From assembly GCF_003444775.1 (NCBI RefSeq), contig NZ_CP021082.1, forward strand, positions 124,001-188,000: a stretch of DNA of 64,000 nt, read 5' to 3'. Source of the stretch: Deinococcus ficus (GTDB lineage: Bacteria; Deinococcota; Deinococci; Deinococcales; Deinococcaceae). Under the pieces are notes generated by a model. That model saw only the letters and a program-made list of their open reading frames with translations, had not been told where the DNA came from and searched no databases. This document shows positions 37,723-46,809 of this stretch, in pieces. Numbering within the stretch: the first letter of the stretch is position 1; each line of letters begins with the position of its first letter. The position numbers and the translations under genes were made by a program.

Positions 37723-39153
37723 TCAGTTCAGGACTGTGACGTCGAAGTCGGCGGTCATGCTGGGTGCCGTCACCGCCTGAGGCTCACTGCTCACGCCGTA
37801 CTGCGCGCCGAACATGCCGACCAGATCCCCCGCATTCGCCCGGCCGTTCCCGTCGGTGTCCTTCCAGCCGTAGATGAAGTAGCTTTTTCCCTCGGTGACA
37901 TTGGAGAAGCTGTACCATGCGCTCGTGCCGGACGTCGTGATCTTCGTCTGCCGCTCCGTAGATTCATCGCACTCGCCGTTCCTGACCTCACAGAGGATCA
38001 CGGCCGTGCCCTGCAGGTCCGCGCTGGACTGCAGCACCCCGGAGATCGAACGGCCGGCGGTGCCCCCTGAGTTCCCCACGGCCGCCGGCGCGGGCGCGGC
38101 GCCCAGTTTCACGGTGAACTCCATGATGACGCCGTAGTTCGTCTTCTGAAAATCACTGGTGGCCGACGCCCCATACTTGCCTCCCTGGCCGGGGCTGACG
38201 AGGAGCGGGGTGGGCGCAGTACCGTCGCGCAGCAGCCGAGCAGTCATCGTGTAGCGCCCAATGGGCACGTCCTCAATGCGGCCGCCCGTCACGCGGCGGG
38301 TGATGGCCCTGCCCGCGCTGCCGTCGATCAGCGGGCCGCTGGGCGTCAAGGTCACCTCGACATTCGCGACATTGACGCCTTCCTCGCCGTACACGTACAC
38401 CACCTTGCCCAGCAGGCCGTCTTCCTGCCGGCCGCTCAGGCGCCACACGAAGTCGCGCACGGCTCCTTTGGACGCCGCAAAGGGGCTGTCGTCCCCCGGG
38501 TACAACCGCAGTTCGTAGAAGACGCCGTGGTACTCCCGCTTCACGTACGCGCCCGGTTTCCATGTTCCCGGCTCGTTCCTGGGCAGTTCGAGGCGGTAGC
38601 GGCCCTGTGCGTCCGTGCGGGCGAGGACGTTCGCGTTGTAGTAGAGCGTGTTGTCGGCGAACACTTCCACACCCGCGAGTGGCCGGCCGGCGGCGTCACG
38701 CACGACCCCCTGCATGACGTAGGGGGTGACCTGCGCCGGTGCGGCAGTGGTGGGCGCAGGGGCCGCGCGCTTCATGACGAGTGGGTCGGTGCCGCCACTG
38801 ATGGTGGCCGTTCCCGTGAACGTCCCGTTTTTCAGGATGCCTTTGACGGTCACGGGGCGGCTGCCGTTCATCCAGCGGCAGCTCAGTTGTCCGGTCTTCA
38901 CGTCCCATACGCCCGCCTCGATGGGGTGCGGCCGATCCCCGAAGTAGAAGGTGCCGGTGACCTTGTTGCCCTGCAAGGTGAGGGTCGACCGGACGTCGAT
39001 CCAGTCGAGCTTGCCCGTCCACTCGCCGCTCACGGGGTTTTTCGCCGCGGTCGTGACCGGGGCCTTCTGGGCGAGTGAGGGCGTGCCCATGCCGCCGGCC
39101 ATCACGGCAGTCACGAGCAGCGGGCCAAAGGCGTGCTTCAAAGTCAGTTTCAT
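37723..39153 (-). CDS. Secreted carboxypeptidase-regulatory-like domain protein
   Basis: 476 residues with a signal peptide (MKLTLKHAFGPLLVTAVMAGGMGTPSLAQ). Residues about 40-120 form a small beta domain (GEWTGKLDWIDVRSTLTLQGNKVTGTFYF). From about 140, VMQGVVRDAAGRPLAGVEVFADN starts a carboxypeptidase-regulatory-like (CarboxypepD_reg) beta-sandwich, followed by DVTLTP-like and DVPIGRYTMTARL segments. A third part (SGVLQSSADLQGTAVILCEVRNGECDES ... GWKDTDGNGRANAGDLVG) has a DxDGNGxxNxGD calcium-loop-like motif. AGGAG precedes the ATG at 39153. A shorter paralogue lies at 51720. Role unknown, probably periplasmic or surface. Confidence 0.8.
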   Translation of the reverse strand: MKLTLKHAFGPLLVTAVMAGGMGTPSLAQKAPVTTAAKNPVSGEWTGKLDWIDVRSTLTLQGNKVTGTFYFGDRPHPIEAGVWDVKTGQLSCRWMNGSRPVTVKGILKNGTFTGTATISGGTDPLVMKRAAPAPTTAAPAQVTPYVMQGVVRDAAGRPLAGVEVFADNTLYYNANVLARTDAQGRYRLELPRNEPGTWKPGAYVKREYHGVFYELRLYPGDDSPFAASKGAVRDFVWRLSGRQEDGLLGKVVYVYGEEGVNVANVEVTLTPSGPLIDGSAGRAITRRVTGGRIEDVPIGRYTMTARLLRDGTAPTPLLVSPGQGGKYGASATSDFQKTNYGVIMEFTVKLGAAPAPAAVGNSGGTAGRSISGVLQSSADLQGTAVILCEVRNGECDESTERQTKITTSGTSAWYSFSNVTEGKSYFIYGWKDTDGNGRANAGDLVGMFGAQYGVSSEPQAVTAPSMTADFDVTVLN

Positions 39154-39799
39154 TCGGGTCTCCTGGACGCAGCGTGAAGTCGCGGTCGTGCCGACACGGT
39201 AGTCAGAGGTGGATGGCTGACCTGTGACATACCCCGGCCAGTGGGGACGGGCGTCGCTCACCAGCGGGTGCCAGGCAGGGCGCCCCGGGGGTGAAGTCGA
39301 CATCCGCTGGCCTCCAGCCCCTGGGCATGAGGACGACCGCACCCGACCCGTGTGGTCCGTCAGTGCAGCCGAAGGAGTGCAGCGCTGCGCCCCCGGCGAG
39401 CCGATAGAGGCCCGCGCCCACCGGCCTCCACGCGAAAGTCTTCGCAGCGGCATTCTGCAGAAAAGCAACCAGGGTGAGCGCCCCCCCCTGCAGGTCAGAA
39501 CCATAAGGATGGTCGCCGCATGACAGGCCCGGGATGGACACCTCAGCCCGCTCCACATACAGGGTCCAGGGCCGCCCTGAGCGCGCCAGCCGAACATCCA
39601 GACACGGGCCTTTCACTCAAAGGGGCCAGTTCGGCCGTCGTCGGGGTGACCGCCGTTGGGCGGGCGAGTCCTCCCGCGCACCCCTCAGCGGGTCGGTCCT
39701 GACGGCGCCGGCGACGCCTTCCCAACAGGACAGGTCGGGTGCCATCCTCGCGCCATCCCCCCTTGCCTACGGTGACAGCGAAAACAAGGAGGAACGAGA
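39154..39799. other. Divergent intergenic region
   Basis: About 650 bases between two divergent genes for exported proteins. It contains one weakly supported minus-strand frame (listed separately) and AAGGAGG just before the plus-strand gene. No repeat or RNA recognised. Confidence 0.4.
39203..39616 (-). CDS. Hypothetical protein, weak
   Basis: 137-codon frame from a GTG. Its sequence looks somewhat protein-like (GRPWTLYVERAEVSIPGLSC, GGALTLVAFLQNAAAKTFAWRPVGAGLYRL), but codon third positions are less GC-rich than in neighbours and no ribosome-binding site or domain is seen. It could be a remnant. Confidence 0.28.
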   Translation of the reverse strand: MKGPCLDVRLARSGRPWTLYVERAEVSIPGLSCGDHPYGSDLQGGALTLVAFLQNAAAKTFAWRPVGAGLYRLAGGAALHSFGCTDGPHGSGAVVLMPRGWRPADVDFTPGAPCLAPAGERRPSPLAGVCHRSAIHL

Positions 39800-41185
39800 A
39801 TGAACACGACGAAGAAGCCGACGCTGTCCCTGGGCTTGATGCTCCTCACCGCCACCCTCGCCAGTTGCGGAGGTGGCGGCCCGGCCCCCGTCACGGTGCC
39901 CGGCAACCCCACGACATTTACCGTGACCGCCACGGGCAGCACCTCCGCCCAGCTGAACTGGAGTGCCGTCCCGGACGCCACCAATTTCACCCTGGAGCGC
40001 AAGACGAACACCGGCGCGTACGCCGCGGTCGCCGCGAACCTGCCCACCAACACCCTGACGTACTCGGACACGACCCTGACGGCCAGCACCGCCTACACGT
40101 ACCGTCTCAAGGCCTCCAACACGGCCGGAGCGAGCAGCGGCGTGGAACGCACGGTCACGACGCCCGCCCCGGGCGACGCCGACTTCACCCTGAGCGCCCA
40201 GCCCCTCGCGCTCACCGTGCTGGCCGGGCGGAGCGGCTCCGCGCAGATCACCGTCGAGCGGCCAGCCAACCCCGAGGGCACGGTGGTCCTGTCGCTGGAA
40301 GGTGCGAGTGTGGGCAGCGGCCCGGACCGCATTCAGGGCACGTTCGGCGGGGCGTCGGGCACGACCCTCATGCTGAACGTCGGCGCGGAGGTGGCCGTCG
40401 GCCCCCACACCCTGACGGTGCGTGGACGGAACGGAACGGTCGAGAAGACCGTGCAGGTCACCGTGAACGTCGAGCGGTGGGCGGTGGTGGATGACGACGA
40501 CAGCAGCAACAACAGCAACCACGCCAACCCGGCGTACCTTCCCGACTCGGCTGCCGACAAGATCGTGCGGGCGGCGATGACCGCCGCGGGCCGGCCCTAC
40601 GACGTGTTCGTCGTGCCTACCGGTACGGGCGGTTACGAACCCGACATTCCCGACGGGCCCAGCGCCGCCCAGCTCAGCCGGTACAGCGGTATCGTGTACT
40701 ACTCGGGCAGCAGCTTCGCGACGGCCATGACGAACGATGACCTCGCGAGCATGAGCACCTTCGTGGACGCGCCCGGCCGGAAACTGATCGTGCTGTCCTC
40801 GGCCGTTCTGCGCAACTCGGTGGGGGGCCGCAACCAGCTGCAGGTGCCCGACGAACGGTACCGGCCGTTCCTGGTGACGCGCGCCGGCCTGGCGCAGACG
40901 GCGTCGGGGGAGACGATCATGATGCCCGCGTACGTCCTCGCCGGCGAGGCGGACACCGTGACCCAGGGCCTGAACGTGCCGGTGGCGGCCCGGTCGTTCC
41001 GCAGCTACGTGACGCCCGCGGCCGGAACCCAGACCCTGTTCAAGGAGGGAGACCAGGTGATCGCGACCGGCAAGACCCTGACCGGCGCGAGCGGGTCGTC
41101 CAAGGTGATCATCGCGGGCTTTGAGATCAATGACATTGCCCAGGCCGACGCCAACACCCTCCTCGCCCGGTTCATGACCTTCTGA
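39800..41185 (+). CDS. Lipoprotein with fibronectin type III domain
   Basis: 461 residues. Lipoprotein signal with lipobox (LTATLASC, Cys near 25), then a Gly/Pro linker and a fibronectin type III domain (about 35-120; TFTVTATGSTSAQLNWSAVPDATNFTLERKT ... YTYRLKASNTAGASSG). A second beta domain follows (DFTLSAQPLALTVLAGRSGSAQITVERPA), common in Deinococcus surface proteins. The C-terminal 230 residues (VDDDDSSNNSNHANPAYLPDSADKIVRAAMTA... and FATAMTNDDLASMSTFVDAPGRKLIVLSSAVLRN) look like a Rossmann-type glutamine-amidotransferase-like fold acting on a large scaffold. AAGGAGG 7 bases before the start. A 17-bp hairpin ends the unit. Confidence 0.8.
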   Translation: MNTTKKPTLSLGLMLLTATLASCGGGGPAPVTVPGNPTTFTVTATGSTSAQLNWSAVPDATNFTLERKTNTGAYAAVAANLPTNTLTYSDTTLTASTAYTYRLKASNTAGASSGVERTVTTPAPGDADFTLSAQPLALTVLAGRSGSAQITVERPANPEGTVVLSLEGASVGSGPDRIQGTFGGASGTTLMLNVGAEVAVGPHTLTVRGRNGTVEKTVQVTVNVERWAVVDDDDSSNNSNHANPAYLPDSAADKIVRAAMTAAGRPYDVFVVPTGTGGYEPDIPDGPSAAQLSRYSGIVYYSGSSFATAMTNDDLASMSTFVDAPGRKLIVLSSAVLRNSVGGRNQLQVPDERYRPFLVTRAGLAQTASGETIMMPAYVLAGEADTVTQGLNVPVAARSFRSYVTPAAGTQTLFKEGDQVIATGKTLTGASGSSKVIIAGFEINDIAQADANTLLARFMTF

Positions 41186-41196
41186 CCGTCGCTGAA

Positions 41197-41240
41197 CAGC
41201 AGAACGCGGGGACTCCCAAGTGGGTCCCCGCGTTCTGCTG
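41197..41240 (+). terminator. 17-bp perfect hairpin after the FN3 lipoprotein
   Basis: Arms CAGCAGAACGCGGGGAC (41197-41213) and its exact complement (41224-41240), 10-base loop, 11 bases after the stop codon. There is no T run, but the stem is exceptionally long; it also faces the 3' end of the convergent hydrolase gene. Confidence 0.7.
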
Positions 41241-41417
41241 GCGATGACCTCAGGGCGTGCGGAACCTCACCTCCTCGTCCGGCCACCTGTGGTCCGGAGG
41301 TGCTGCAGATCACGGTCCAGCCCGGTTCAGGGGGTCACCCGGAAAGCCTCCAGCGCCCCCCTGGTCATCGACCCCCAAGGACAGACCACGACGTCCCGTG
41401 CCGCAGCTCCTCCCGGC

Positions 41418-42800
41418 TCATTCCAGGGCGGGAAGGCCCACCCGCTCCCGGTACGCCGCGATGGGCCACGCCCGCCCACCGCCCACCCGCACCCACTCGA
41501 TGCCGTGACCGGCCGTGCGCTGGAACTGCAGGGGTTCGCCGACCGCGCCGAAGCCCGCTTCCGGCGCGGGCCGCAGGGTCTGCGCGTCGACGACCGTCAG
41601 CTCCGTGGCGCTCAGCGCGGGATCGCCCAGCGGGGTCAGGGACACCAGTCGGCCGTTCAGATCGACGATGTCGAAGACGCCCCAGTCGGTGGCGAAGCGG
41701 CCGGTGAAGGGCGCCAGGGGAGCAGCCGGGCGGCCGGGCACGTCCGCCTGCGGCTTCATGGCCAGGTCGATCAGTTTGATGAGGTTCGCCGCCCATTCGG
41801 TCGCCGGGCCGCCCAGGCAGTTCGTCAGCACGGACACGCTCAGGCCTGACTGCGGGTCCAGCCACGACTGCGTGATGTGACCGGGGAAGCCGCCGGAGTG
41901 ACCGACGACCATGCGGTCCCCGATCTTCTCCAGCATGAACCCGAGCCCGTACCAGCGCTGCACCGGCCGGTGGATCTCCGATTCCCTGCGCTGCATCAGG
42001 CGGCGGGACGCGTCCGTCAGCAGTTCCGGGCGGCCTGGGACGTGCGCCGCCAGGTAGGCGGTCACGTCCTCGGCCGTTCCGTAGAACCCGGTGGCGGCCG
42101 CCATCGCCCTCGTATCCGAGGAGGGCAGCACCCGCCGGGCGTCCTGGCCGGCCAGCCGGGCGCTGTGCCCGGCCGCCAGTTCCGGTTCGCGCTCGGGCGG
42201 CAGTTCCGCCCCCAGGTCACGCAGGCCGAGCGGGGCGGTGATGTGGGCCGCCACGTAGTCCGCGTACGACTGGCCGCTGGCCGCCTCGATGATCAGGCCC
42301 AGCAGCGAGTACCCCATGTTCGAGTACTTGAAGAACTGATCGGGGGCGTACACGGCCTCGGCGCGGCACAGGTCGATCAGGGCGTCCCGTCCGGGGAAGT
42401 CGTGCAGCTGCTGCCAGTAGTCACTGTCCGCGCCGTCGCGGTTGATGCCCGCCTGGTGTCCGAGCAGGGCCCGCACTGTCATGCCGGCCGCGGGCGAGTC
42501 CTTCAGTTCCGGCAGCCATTGGCCCGCCACGTCGTCGAGGCGCAGCGCGCCCGCCTCCACCAGCTGGAAGACCGCGGTGGCCGTGAAGGTCTTGGAATGC
42601 GAGGCGATCCGGAACAGGTGCCGCGGCGTGAGCCGCTCTCCGGTGGCCTCGCTGGCGACGCCGAGGGCAAACGACGCGGCCAGTTCACCGTCCACCCGGA
42701 CGGCCACCTGCACCCCCGGCACGCGGGCCAGGTCGCGCTGAAACTCCAGCCAGGACTCCAGGTACGGGGACAGGGCGCGCACGGTCTCGAGCAGGGGCAT
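41418..42800 (-). CDS. Serine hydrolase, class-C beta-lactamase-like
   Basis: 460 residues with all class-C-like elements: SHSK (S-x-x-K) in [21 protein letters not shown] in [13 protein letters not shown], and HSGG (H/K-x-G type) in [19 protein letters not shown]-terminal beta domain of about 110 residues ([21 protein letters not shown]...) is like the DUF3471/lipocalin-like tail of such esterases. There is no signal peptide, so it is probably cytosolic, unlike the other hydrolase at 29553. Start ATG 42800 has TACCCT 6 bases upstream. It is divergent from the alcohol dehydrogenase with 120 bp between starts. Confidence 0.87.
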   Translation of the reverse strand: MPLLETVRALSPYLESWLEFQRDLARVPGVQVAVRVDGELAASFALGVASEATGERLTPRHLFRIASHSKTFTATAVFQLVEAGALRLDDVAGQWLPELKDSPAAGMTVRALLGHQAGINRDGADSDYWQQLHDFPGRDALIDLCRAEAVYAPDQFFKYSNMGYSLLGLIIEAASGQSYADYVAAHITAPLGLRDLGAELPPEREPELAAGHSARLAGQDARRVLPSSDTRAMAAATGFYGTAEDVTAYLAAHVPGRPELLTDASRRLMQRRESEIHRPVQRWYGLGFMLEKIGDRMVVGHSGGFPGHITQSWLDPQSGLSVSVLTNCLGGPATEWAANLIKLIDLAMKPQADVPGRPAAPLAPFTGRFATDWGVFDIVDLNGRLVSLTPLGDPALSATELTVVDAQTLRPAPEAGFGAVGEPLQFQRTAGHGIEWVRVGGGRAWPIAAYRERVGLPALE

Positions 42801-42806
42801 GCGCAC

Positions 42807-42812
42807 AGGGTA
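42807..42812 (-). promoter_or_regulatory. Leaderless -10 box of the class-C hydrolase
   Basis: TACCCT on the minus strand, 6 bases before ATG 42800. Confidence 0.5.
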
Positions 42813-42907
42813 ATGCGCCTGGGACGCCGGACCGCGCCTGACTACCCGGTGAGAGGCTGGGGTTCCCGGCGGTCTATACGCGGCCGGACGGCCCCGCGTG
42901 GGGTTGT

Positions 42908-42913
42908 TAGCGT
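42908..42913 (+). promoter_or_regulatory. Leaderless -10 box of the alcohol dehydrogenase
   Basis: TAGCGT, 7 bases before ATG 42921; identical box and spacing to the one at 51352-51357. Confidence 0.5.
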
Positions 42914-42920
42914 GGGACGT

Positions 42921-43961
42921 ATGCGCGCAGTCGTCTATGACCAGTTCGGTGAGCGGCCGGAACTCAGGGCCGTCCCGGATCCCACGCCGGTGCGTGACGG
43001 GGTCGTCCTGGAGGTCGGCGCCACGGGGGTGTGCCGCAGCGACTGGCACGGCTGGATGGGACACGACCCGGACATCCGCCTCCCGCACGTCCCCGGACAT
43101 GAAATTGCCGGCACCGTCGTGGCGGTCGGGGCGGACGTGCGCCGCTGGCGCCCCGGGGACCGCGTGACGCTTCCTTTCGTCGCCGGTTGCGGTCACTGCG
43201 CCGAGTGTCAGGCCGGGCACCAGCAGGTCTGCGAGGCGCAGTTCCAGCCGGGGTTCACGCACTGGGGCTCGTTCGCGCAGTACGTCGGGATTCACTACGC
43301 GGACCACAACCTCGTGCGGCTCCCGGACAGCATGTCGTTCGTGACGGCCGCCAGCCTCGGGTGCCGGTTCGCGACGTCCTTCCGGGCGGTGGTGCAGCAG
43401 GGCCGCGTGCGGGGTGGCGAGTGGCTCGCCGTGCACGGCTGCGGCGGCGTCGGCCTGTCCGCCGTCATGATCGGCCGGGCCACTGGCGCCCGGGTCATCG
43501 CGGTGGACATCGACGACGCGAAGCTGGCGCGGGCCCGGGAACTGGGCGCGGAAGTCACGGTGAACAGCCGGTCCGTCGCGGACACCGTCCAGGCCATCCG
43601 CGACCACACCGGCGGCGGAGCGCACGTGTCCCTGGACGCCCTGGGGCACCCGCAGACGGCCTTCAACTCCGTGGCCGGCCTGCGCCGGCGGGGCCGGCAC
43701 GTGCAGGTGGGGTTGCTGCTGGGTGACGACAGCCGGGCGCCCCTGCCGATGGACGCGGTGATCGCGAAGGAACTGGAGGTGTACGGCAGCCACGGCATGG
43801 CGGCCCACACGTACCCGGACATGCTGGGCATGATCGAGGCGGGGCTTCTTCACCCGGAAGCCCTGATCGGCCAGCGGCTCACGCTGGACTCCGGCATCGA
43901 AGCGCTGGTGTCCATGGACCGGTTCGTGGGGACCGGTGTCAGCGTCATCGACCGCTTCTGA
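42921..43961 (+). CDS. Zinc-dependent alcohol dehydrogenase
   Basis: 346-residue medium-chain dehydrogenase. Catalytic zinc site: Cys in [11 protein letters not shown], His-Glu in [10 protein letters not shown], and Cys near CRFATSF. The structural zinc loop [16 protein letters not shown] has four Cys. The NAD site is [28 protein letters not shown], with the Asp after the second strand indicating NAD preference. It is closest in look to ADH-like enzymes for primary or allyl alcohols. It has no operon partner; copy B of the intergenic repeat lies about 190 bases downstream. Confidence 0.92.
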   Translation: MRAVVYDQFGERPELRAVPDPTPVRDGVVLEVGATGVCRSDWHGWMGHDPDIRLPHVPGHEIAGTVVAVGADVRRWRPGDRVTLPFVAGCGHCAECQAGHQQVCEAQFQPGFTHWGSFAQYVGIHYADHNLVRLPDSMSFVTAASLGCRFATSFRAVVQQGRVRGGEWLAVHGCGGVGLSAVMIGRATGARVIAVDIDDAKLARARELGAEVTVNSRSVADTVQAIRDHTGGGAHVSLDALGHPQTAFNSVAGLRRRGRHVQVGLLLGDDSRAPLPMDAVIAKELEVYGSHGMAAHTYPDMLGMIEAGLLHPEALIGQRLTLDSGIEALVSMDRFVGTGVSVIDRF

Positions 43962-44143
43962 GTCACTGAAGCCGTCCAGGGGGAGCGTTCGCTCAGGAGA
44001 CGCCTCCCGGTCAGGGTGGATCCTGGCCGGCCGCGGGGACGTTCACCAGGCATCCCTGTCGCAAGCTGGGGGCTCACCACATCGAGCAGCACGGACAACG
44101 TGAACCTCGGCTGCCTGGGAACGCCCACTGGCACGTCCAGGCT
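43962..44143. other. Intergenic, left of repeat copy B
   Basis: No gene. An extra GATGGGAAAAG at 44144 repeats the core found at 44178 within copy B. Confidence 0.45.
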
Positions 44144-44149
44144 GATGGG

Positions 44150-44236
44150 AAAAGCAAAAAGCCGCACTCGGCGGCTTGATGGGAAACAGCATACCGCCAT
44201 ATGCACCAGGTGCCCAGGACATGCACCACAGTTCAG
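44150..44236 (-). repeat. Dispersed intergenic repeat, copy B
   Basis: Second copy. On the minus strand it ends AAGCCGC-CGAGT-GCGGCTT followed by TTTGCTTTT (44159-44177). The plus-strand core is GATGGGAAAC at 44178, then ATA-CGC-TATGCA and CCCAGGACATGCACC to ACAGTTCAG. Confidence 0.8.
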
Positions 44237-44598
44237 CCGGGCGGACATTCTGAGCATCTGGCGCAGCAAATTTCAGGGGTATCCCCTCGGTCGATGCTCC
44301 TCACGCGGTTCGGCCCCCCGCCGGTCGACGTTCATGGCTCTGGCCCGCTGGCGACAGAGCACTGAGACCGCCGTGCCTTCGACCCGCAGGCGGGGCATCA
44401 GGTGCGTAACGCACCACGGGGACAGCGTCGGGGCGCACAATTCAAGTTCGGTCTGGCCCACTTTCTCAAGGTAGCGTTCGCTCTTTCCAAAAGCGGACCA
44501 ACGCTGCCCACACGGCGGCCCGGAACACGCTCCTTAAGGTGAGACCCGCAGCGAGGCCACCCTCCGACGGGTCCAGCCTCGCCTCAGGAGCGCTGCCC
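44237..44598. other. Leader region of the GntA-like gene
   Basis: A short minus-strand frame (44273-44461) looks weakly protein-like but has no domain. At 44551-44582 there is a two-tier stem-loop: GCGAGGC/GCCTCGC outer and ACCC/GGGT inner, directly before CAGGAG and the ATG at 44599. Confidence 0.5.
44551..44582 (+). promoter_or_regulatory. Leader stem-loop before the GntA-like gene
   Basis: 7-bp perfect outer stem and 4-bp inner stem, 6-base apical loop, ending 1 base before the CAGGAG ribosome-binding site. It could modulate translation. It does not match a guanidine riboswitch class that I recognise. Confidence 0.4.
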
Positions 44599-45399
44599 AT
44601 GACGATTTCCTCCACCCATCACCCCACCCACCTTCCGCCGACCGTGCCCGGCGAGTACCACCTGGTGGACTCCGGTGCGCTCCGGGCTGTTCGCGGGTCG
44701 GTGACCGCCCGGGCCGAGGTGGTTCACCAGGCCCTGCGTGAAACCATTCAAGCCACGACGTTTCCGTGCGTGGCGGCCAAAGCGTCGGTGAACACCAGTG
44801 CCTACGCGCTGGGCGTGTACGCCGGTCTCGGCAGTCTGGAAGCCACGCTCGGGCTGGCCCATGACCTGGAGCGCTTCACGCGGGATCAGGACGCCATGGA
44901 CAGCGGGTTCTCCACCATGATGGCCACATTCGACACGGACGAGGCCATGAGCGAACAGGAATTCGAACGCCTGCTCTGGGCGCAGCTCCGCGCCCTGCAC
45001 CTCCTCGACACCGCTCCCTATAGCCCGGAGGTATCTCCGGACCCCACCGATCCCCGCTTCGGTTTTTCGTTCGCCGGCCGGGCTTTTTTTGTGGTCGGCG
45101 TGCATCCGCACAGCAGCCGGCTCGCCCGCCGCTTTCCCGTGCCGGCGCTGATCTTCAATGCCCACCGGCAGTTCCAGTCGCTGCGGGACACCGGCCGCTT
45201 CGACCGTATGCAGAGCACCATCCGCACGCGGGACCTGACACTGCAGGGCAGTCTCAACCCCAACCTCGCCAACCACGGTGAAGCGCCCGAAGCCCGGCAG
45301 TATTCCGGCCGGGCCGTCGAACCTGGCTGGGTGGCCCCCTTTCCCAGCGCGCCCGCAGGGGGCCGCTGCCCGTTCGGCCATGACACCAAAGGACCTTGA
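44599..45399 (+). CDS. GntA-like heme-dependent oxygenase (YqcI/YcgG family)
   Basis: 266 residues of the YqcI/YcgG family, whose characterised relative GntA is the heme-dependent N-hydroxylase of pre-guanitoxin. Both family signatures are present: FPC in IQATTFPCVAAKASVN near residue 50 and CPF in GGRCPFGH at the C-terminus. The middle region (FSFAGRAFFVVGVHPHSSRLARRF and LIFNAHRQFQSLRDTGRFDRM) is also typical, with conserved His that could bind heme. The substrate is not established for this branch. CAGGAG 9 bases before ATG 44599 fixes the start. The next gene, a DUF1989 protein, begins 4 bases after its stop, so the two act together. Confidence 0.85.
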   Translation: MTISSTHHPTHLPPTVPGEYHLVDSGALRAVRGSVTARAEVVHQALRETIQATTFPCVAAKASVNTSAYALGVYAGLGSLEATLGLAHDLERFTRDQDAMDSGFSTMMATFDTDEAMSEQEFERLLWAQLRALHLLDTAPYSPEVSPDPTDPRFGFSFAGRAFFVVGVHPHSSRLARRFPVPALIFNAHRQFQSLRDTGRFDRMQSTIRTRDLTLQGSLNPNLANHGEAPEARQYSGRAVEPGWVAPFPSAPAGGRCPFGHDTKGP

Positions 45400-45403
45400 C
45401 CTG

Positions 45404-46081
45404 ATGACCCAAATCCCCGATCTCCGCCCCACCGAGCAGCGTCCCGCCCGCATCGCACCGCAGTCCGGCACAGGCTTTCGCCTTTCTCGCGGTGAGACCC
45501 TGGTCGTCATTGACCCCATGGGGGAGCAGGTCGCGGACCTGATGGCCTTCGCGGCGGACGAGCCTGCGGAGTGGCTGTCGTCCGGGCGCACCTTCGACTA
45601 CAACGAGACGATCTACCTGACCAGCGGACACAAGCTGTACTCGAACCGCTCCAGGGTGATGTTCACGCTGCTGCGGGACGACGTGGGCCGCCACGACTTC
45701 CTGCTCACGCCCTGCTCCCCGGAAACGTTCGAGCTGCTCTACCCGCCCGGAACGGCCGAGGGTCACCCCAGCTGCTTCGGGAACCTGGTGGCGGCCTTCG
45801 CGCCTTTCGGCATCCAGCCGGACCAGATTCCGACCACGCTGAACATCTTCATGAACGTGCTGGTCGACGCGAGCGGCCGTCTGCACATCGGCCCGCCCGT
45901 CTCCAGGCCCGGGCAGCGGCTGGAACTGCGCGCCGAGATGGACCTGATCGTGGGGCTGACCGCCTGCTCCGCCGAGGGCAGCAACAACGGCACCTTCAAA
46001 CCCATCGACTTCTATGTCCTGCCTGCCAAAGAGGACCAGAGCAGATTGGGCGGAACTCAGGATCGGAAACACAGTCACTGA
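45404..46081 (+). CDS. DUF1989 / urea-carboxylase-associated protein
   Basis: 225 residues of family DUF1989. Some members form carboxyguanidine deiminase (CgdA/CgdB) in guanidine breakdown. Shared features are VVIDPMGEQVADLMAFAAD, SSGRTFDYNETIYLTSGHKLYSNRSRVMFTLLRDD, and the metal-site region TPCSPETFELLYP...HPSCFGNLVAAFAPFGI with Cys and His, then LNIFMNVLVDASGRLHIGPPVSRPG. AAAGGA precedes ATG 45404; ATG 45380 overlaps the upstream gene and is possible. As a single DUF1989 gene next to a GntA-like enzyme, it may act on a guanidino compound made or used by its partner; this is inference. Confidence 0.87.
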   Translation: MTQIPDLRPTEQRPARIAPQSGTGFRLSRGETLVVIDPMGEQVADLMAFAADEPAEWLSSGRTFDYNETIYLTSGHKLYSNRSRVMFTLLRDDVGRHDFLLTPCSPETFELLYPPGTAEGHPSCFGNLVAAFAPFGIQPDQIPTTLNIFMNVLVDASGRLHIGPPVSRPGQRLELRAEMDLIVGLTACSAEGSNNGTFKPIDFYVLPAKEDQSRLGGTQDRKHSH

Positions 46082-46809
46082 GGGTGACCTGTGCTCTCGA
46101 TGGGTAACCCGTGTGCAGGCACACCCTCTGGTCCCGGCTGGCCCCCACGATGGTCTCCGTCGGACTTCCTGACCTAGCACATCTCGGCCAGCAGGTCCTG
46201 ACAGCGCGCCTTGCTCATGCCGCGCCTGGCAGGCCACTTCTCTTCCTCCCGGGAGCCGCATCGGCTTCAGAGAAATCGCCTTCCAGGTGCGACCTCCTCA
46301 GTAGGCAGCAGTGGAGGTCTGCATCTTCTGCCATGTCCTTGGCCGCCGGAAGAAATCGTCATCCTCCACCTGTAAAGCCCACCCACCGGTCCCGTGCAGA
46401 ATGAGGTGCAAGTGATGGGCCGTCGCTGGCGGCCTTGCCTCCACCCAGACCATCCGACCACGTGATTCACAGAACACGGGGAAGCGGGTGGTGACGCCCC
46501 CATTCGCCCGGTACCCATCTGGAGGCCCGACTGTCCACCTCGGGCCCCCCGAACGCGACCTCCTGCGCGTGGGCGGCGGACACCTTCACACCCGGTTCGC
46601 GCTTCTGCCCAAGGACGCAGCCGTCTGGTCAATCGGCGGGGTGGGCGGAGTAAAACGCGCGACTTCACGGGTCACCGGATGCTTGGACCGCGCTCCGCGC
46701 CGGTTCGAGGGCATTCGCGTCCGGGGAGCGTCCTCGGGATGCAACAAATGAAGGCGCCCGTTCAAGGCGCCCTTCCTGCTGACTCTTGACCAGTCAGCGG
46801 AACCTCACC
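46082..46809. other. Intergenic, no supported gene
   Basis: About 730 bases. A minus-strand stretch around 46300-46590 reads somewhat protein-like (AHHLHLILHGTGGWALQVED) but has no start signal or known domain, so it may be a remnant. A hairpin near the right end is listed separately. Confidence 0.4.
46750..46775 (-). terminator. Hairpin after the KGG-protein gene
   Basis: Minus strand GAAGGGCGCC-TTGAAC-GGGCGCCTTC, one bulged G, then ATTTGTTG. It lies 35 bases after the stop codon of the gene at 46810. Confidence 0.6.

Noticed and set aside
44170..44190. TTGAT in repeat copies B and C as an IS200/IS605 (ISDra2-type) target site
   Set aside because: Copy A lacks TTGAT at that place and the hairpin on the other side of it is conserved in all copies, so the element is not bounded there.
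44551..44582. Guanidine riboswitch before the GntA-like gene
   Set aside because: Single hairpin only, no paired ACGR loops and no long guanidine-I type fold seen; kept only as an unclassified stem-loop.
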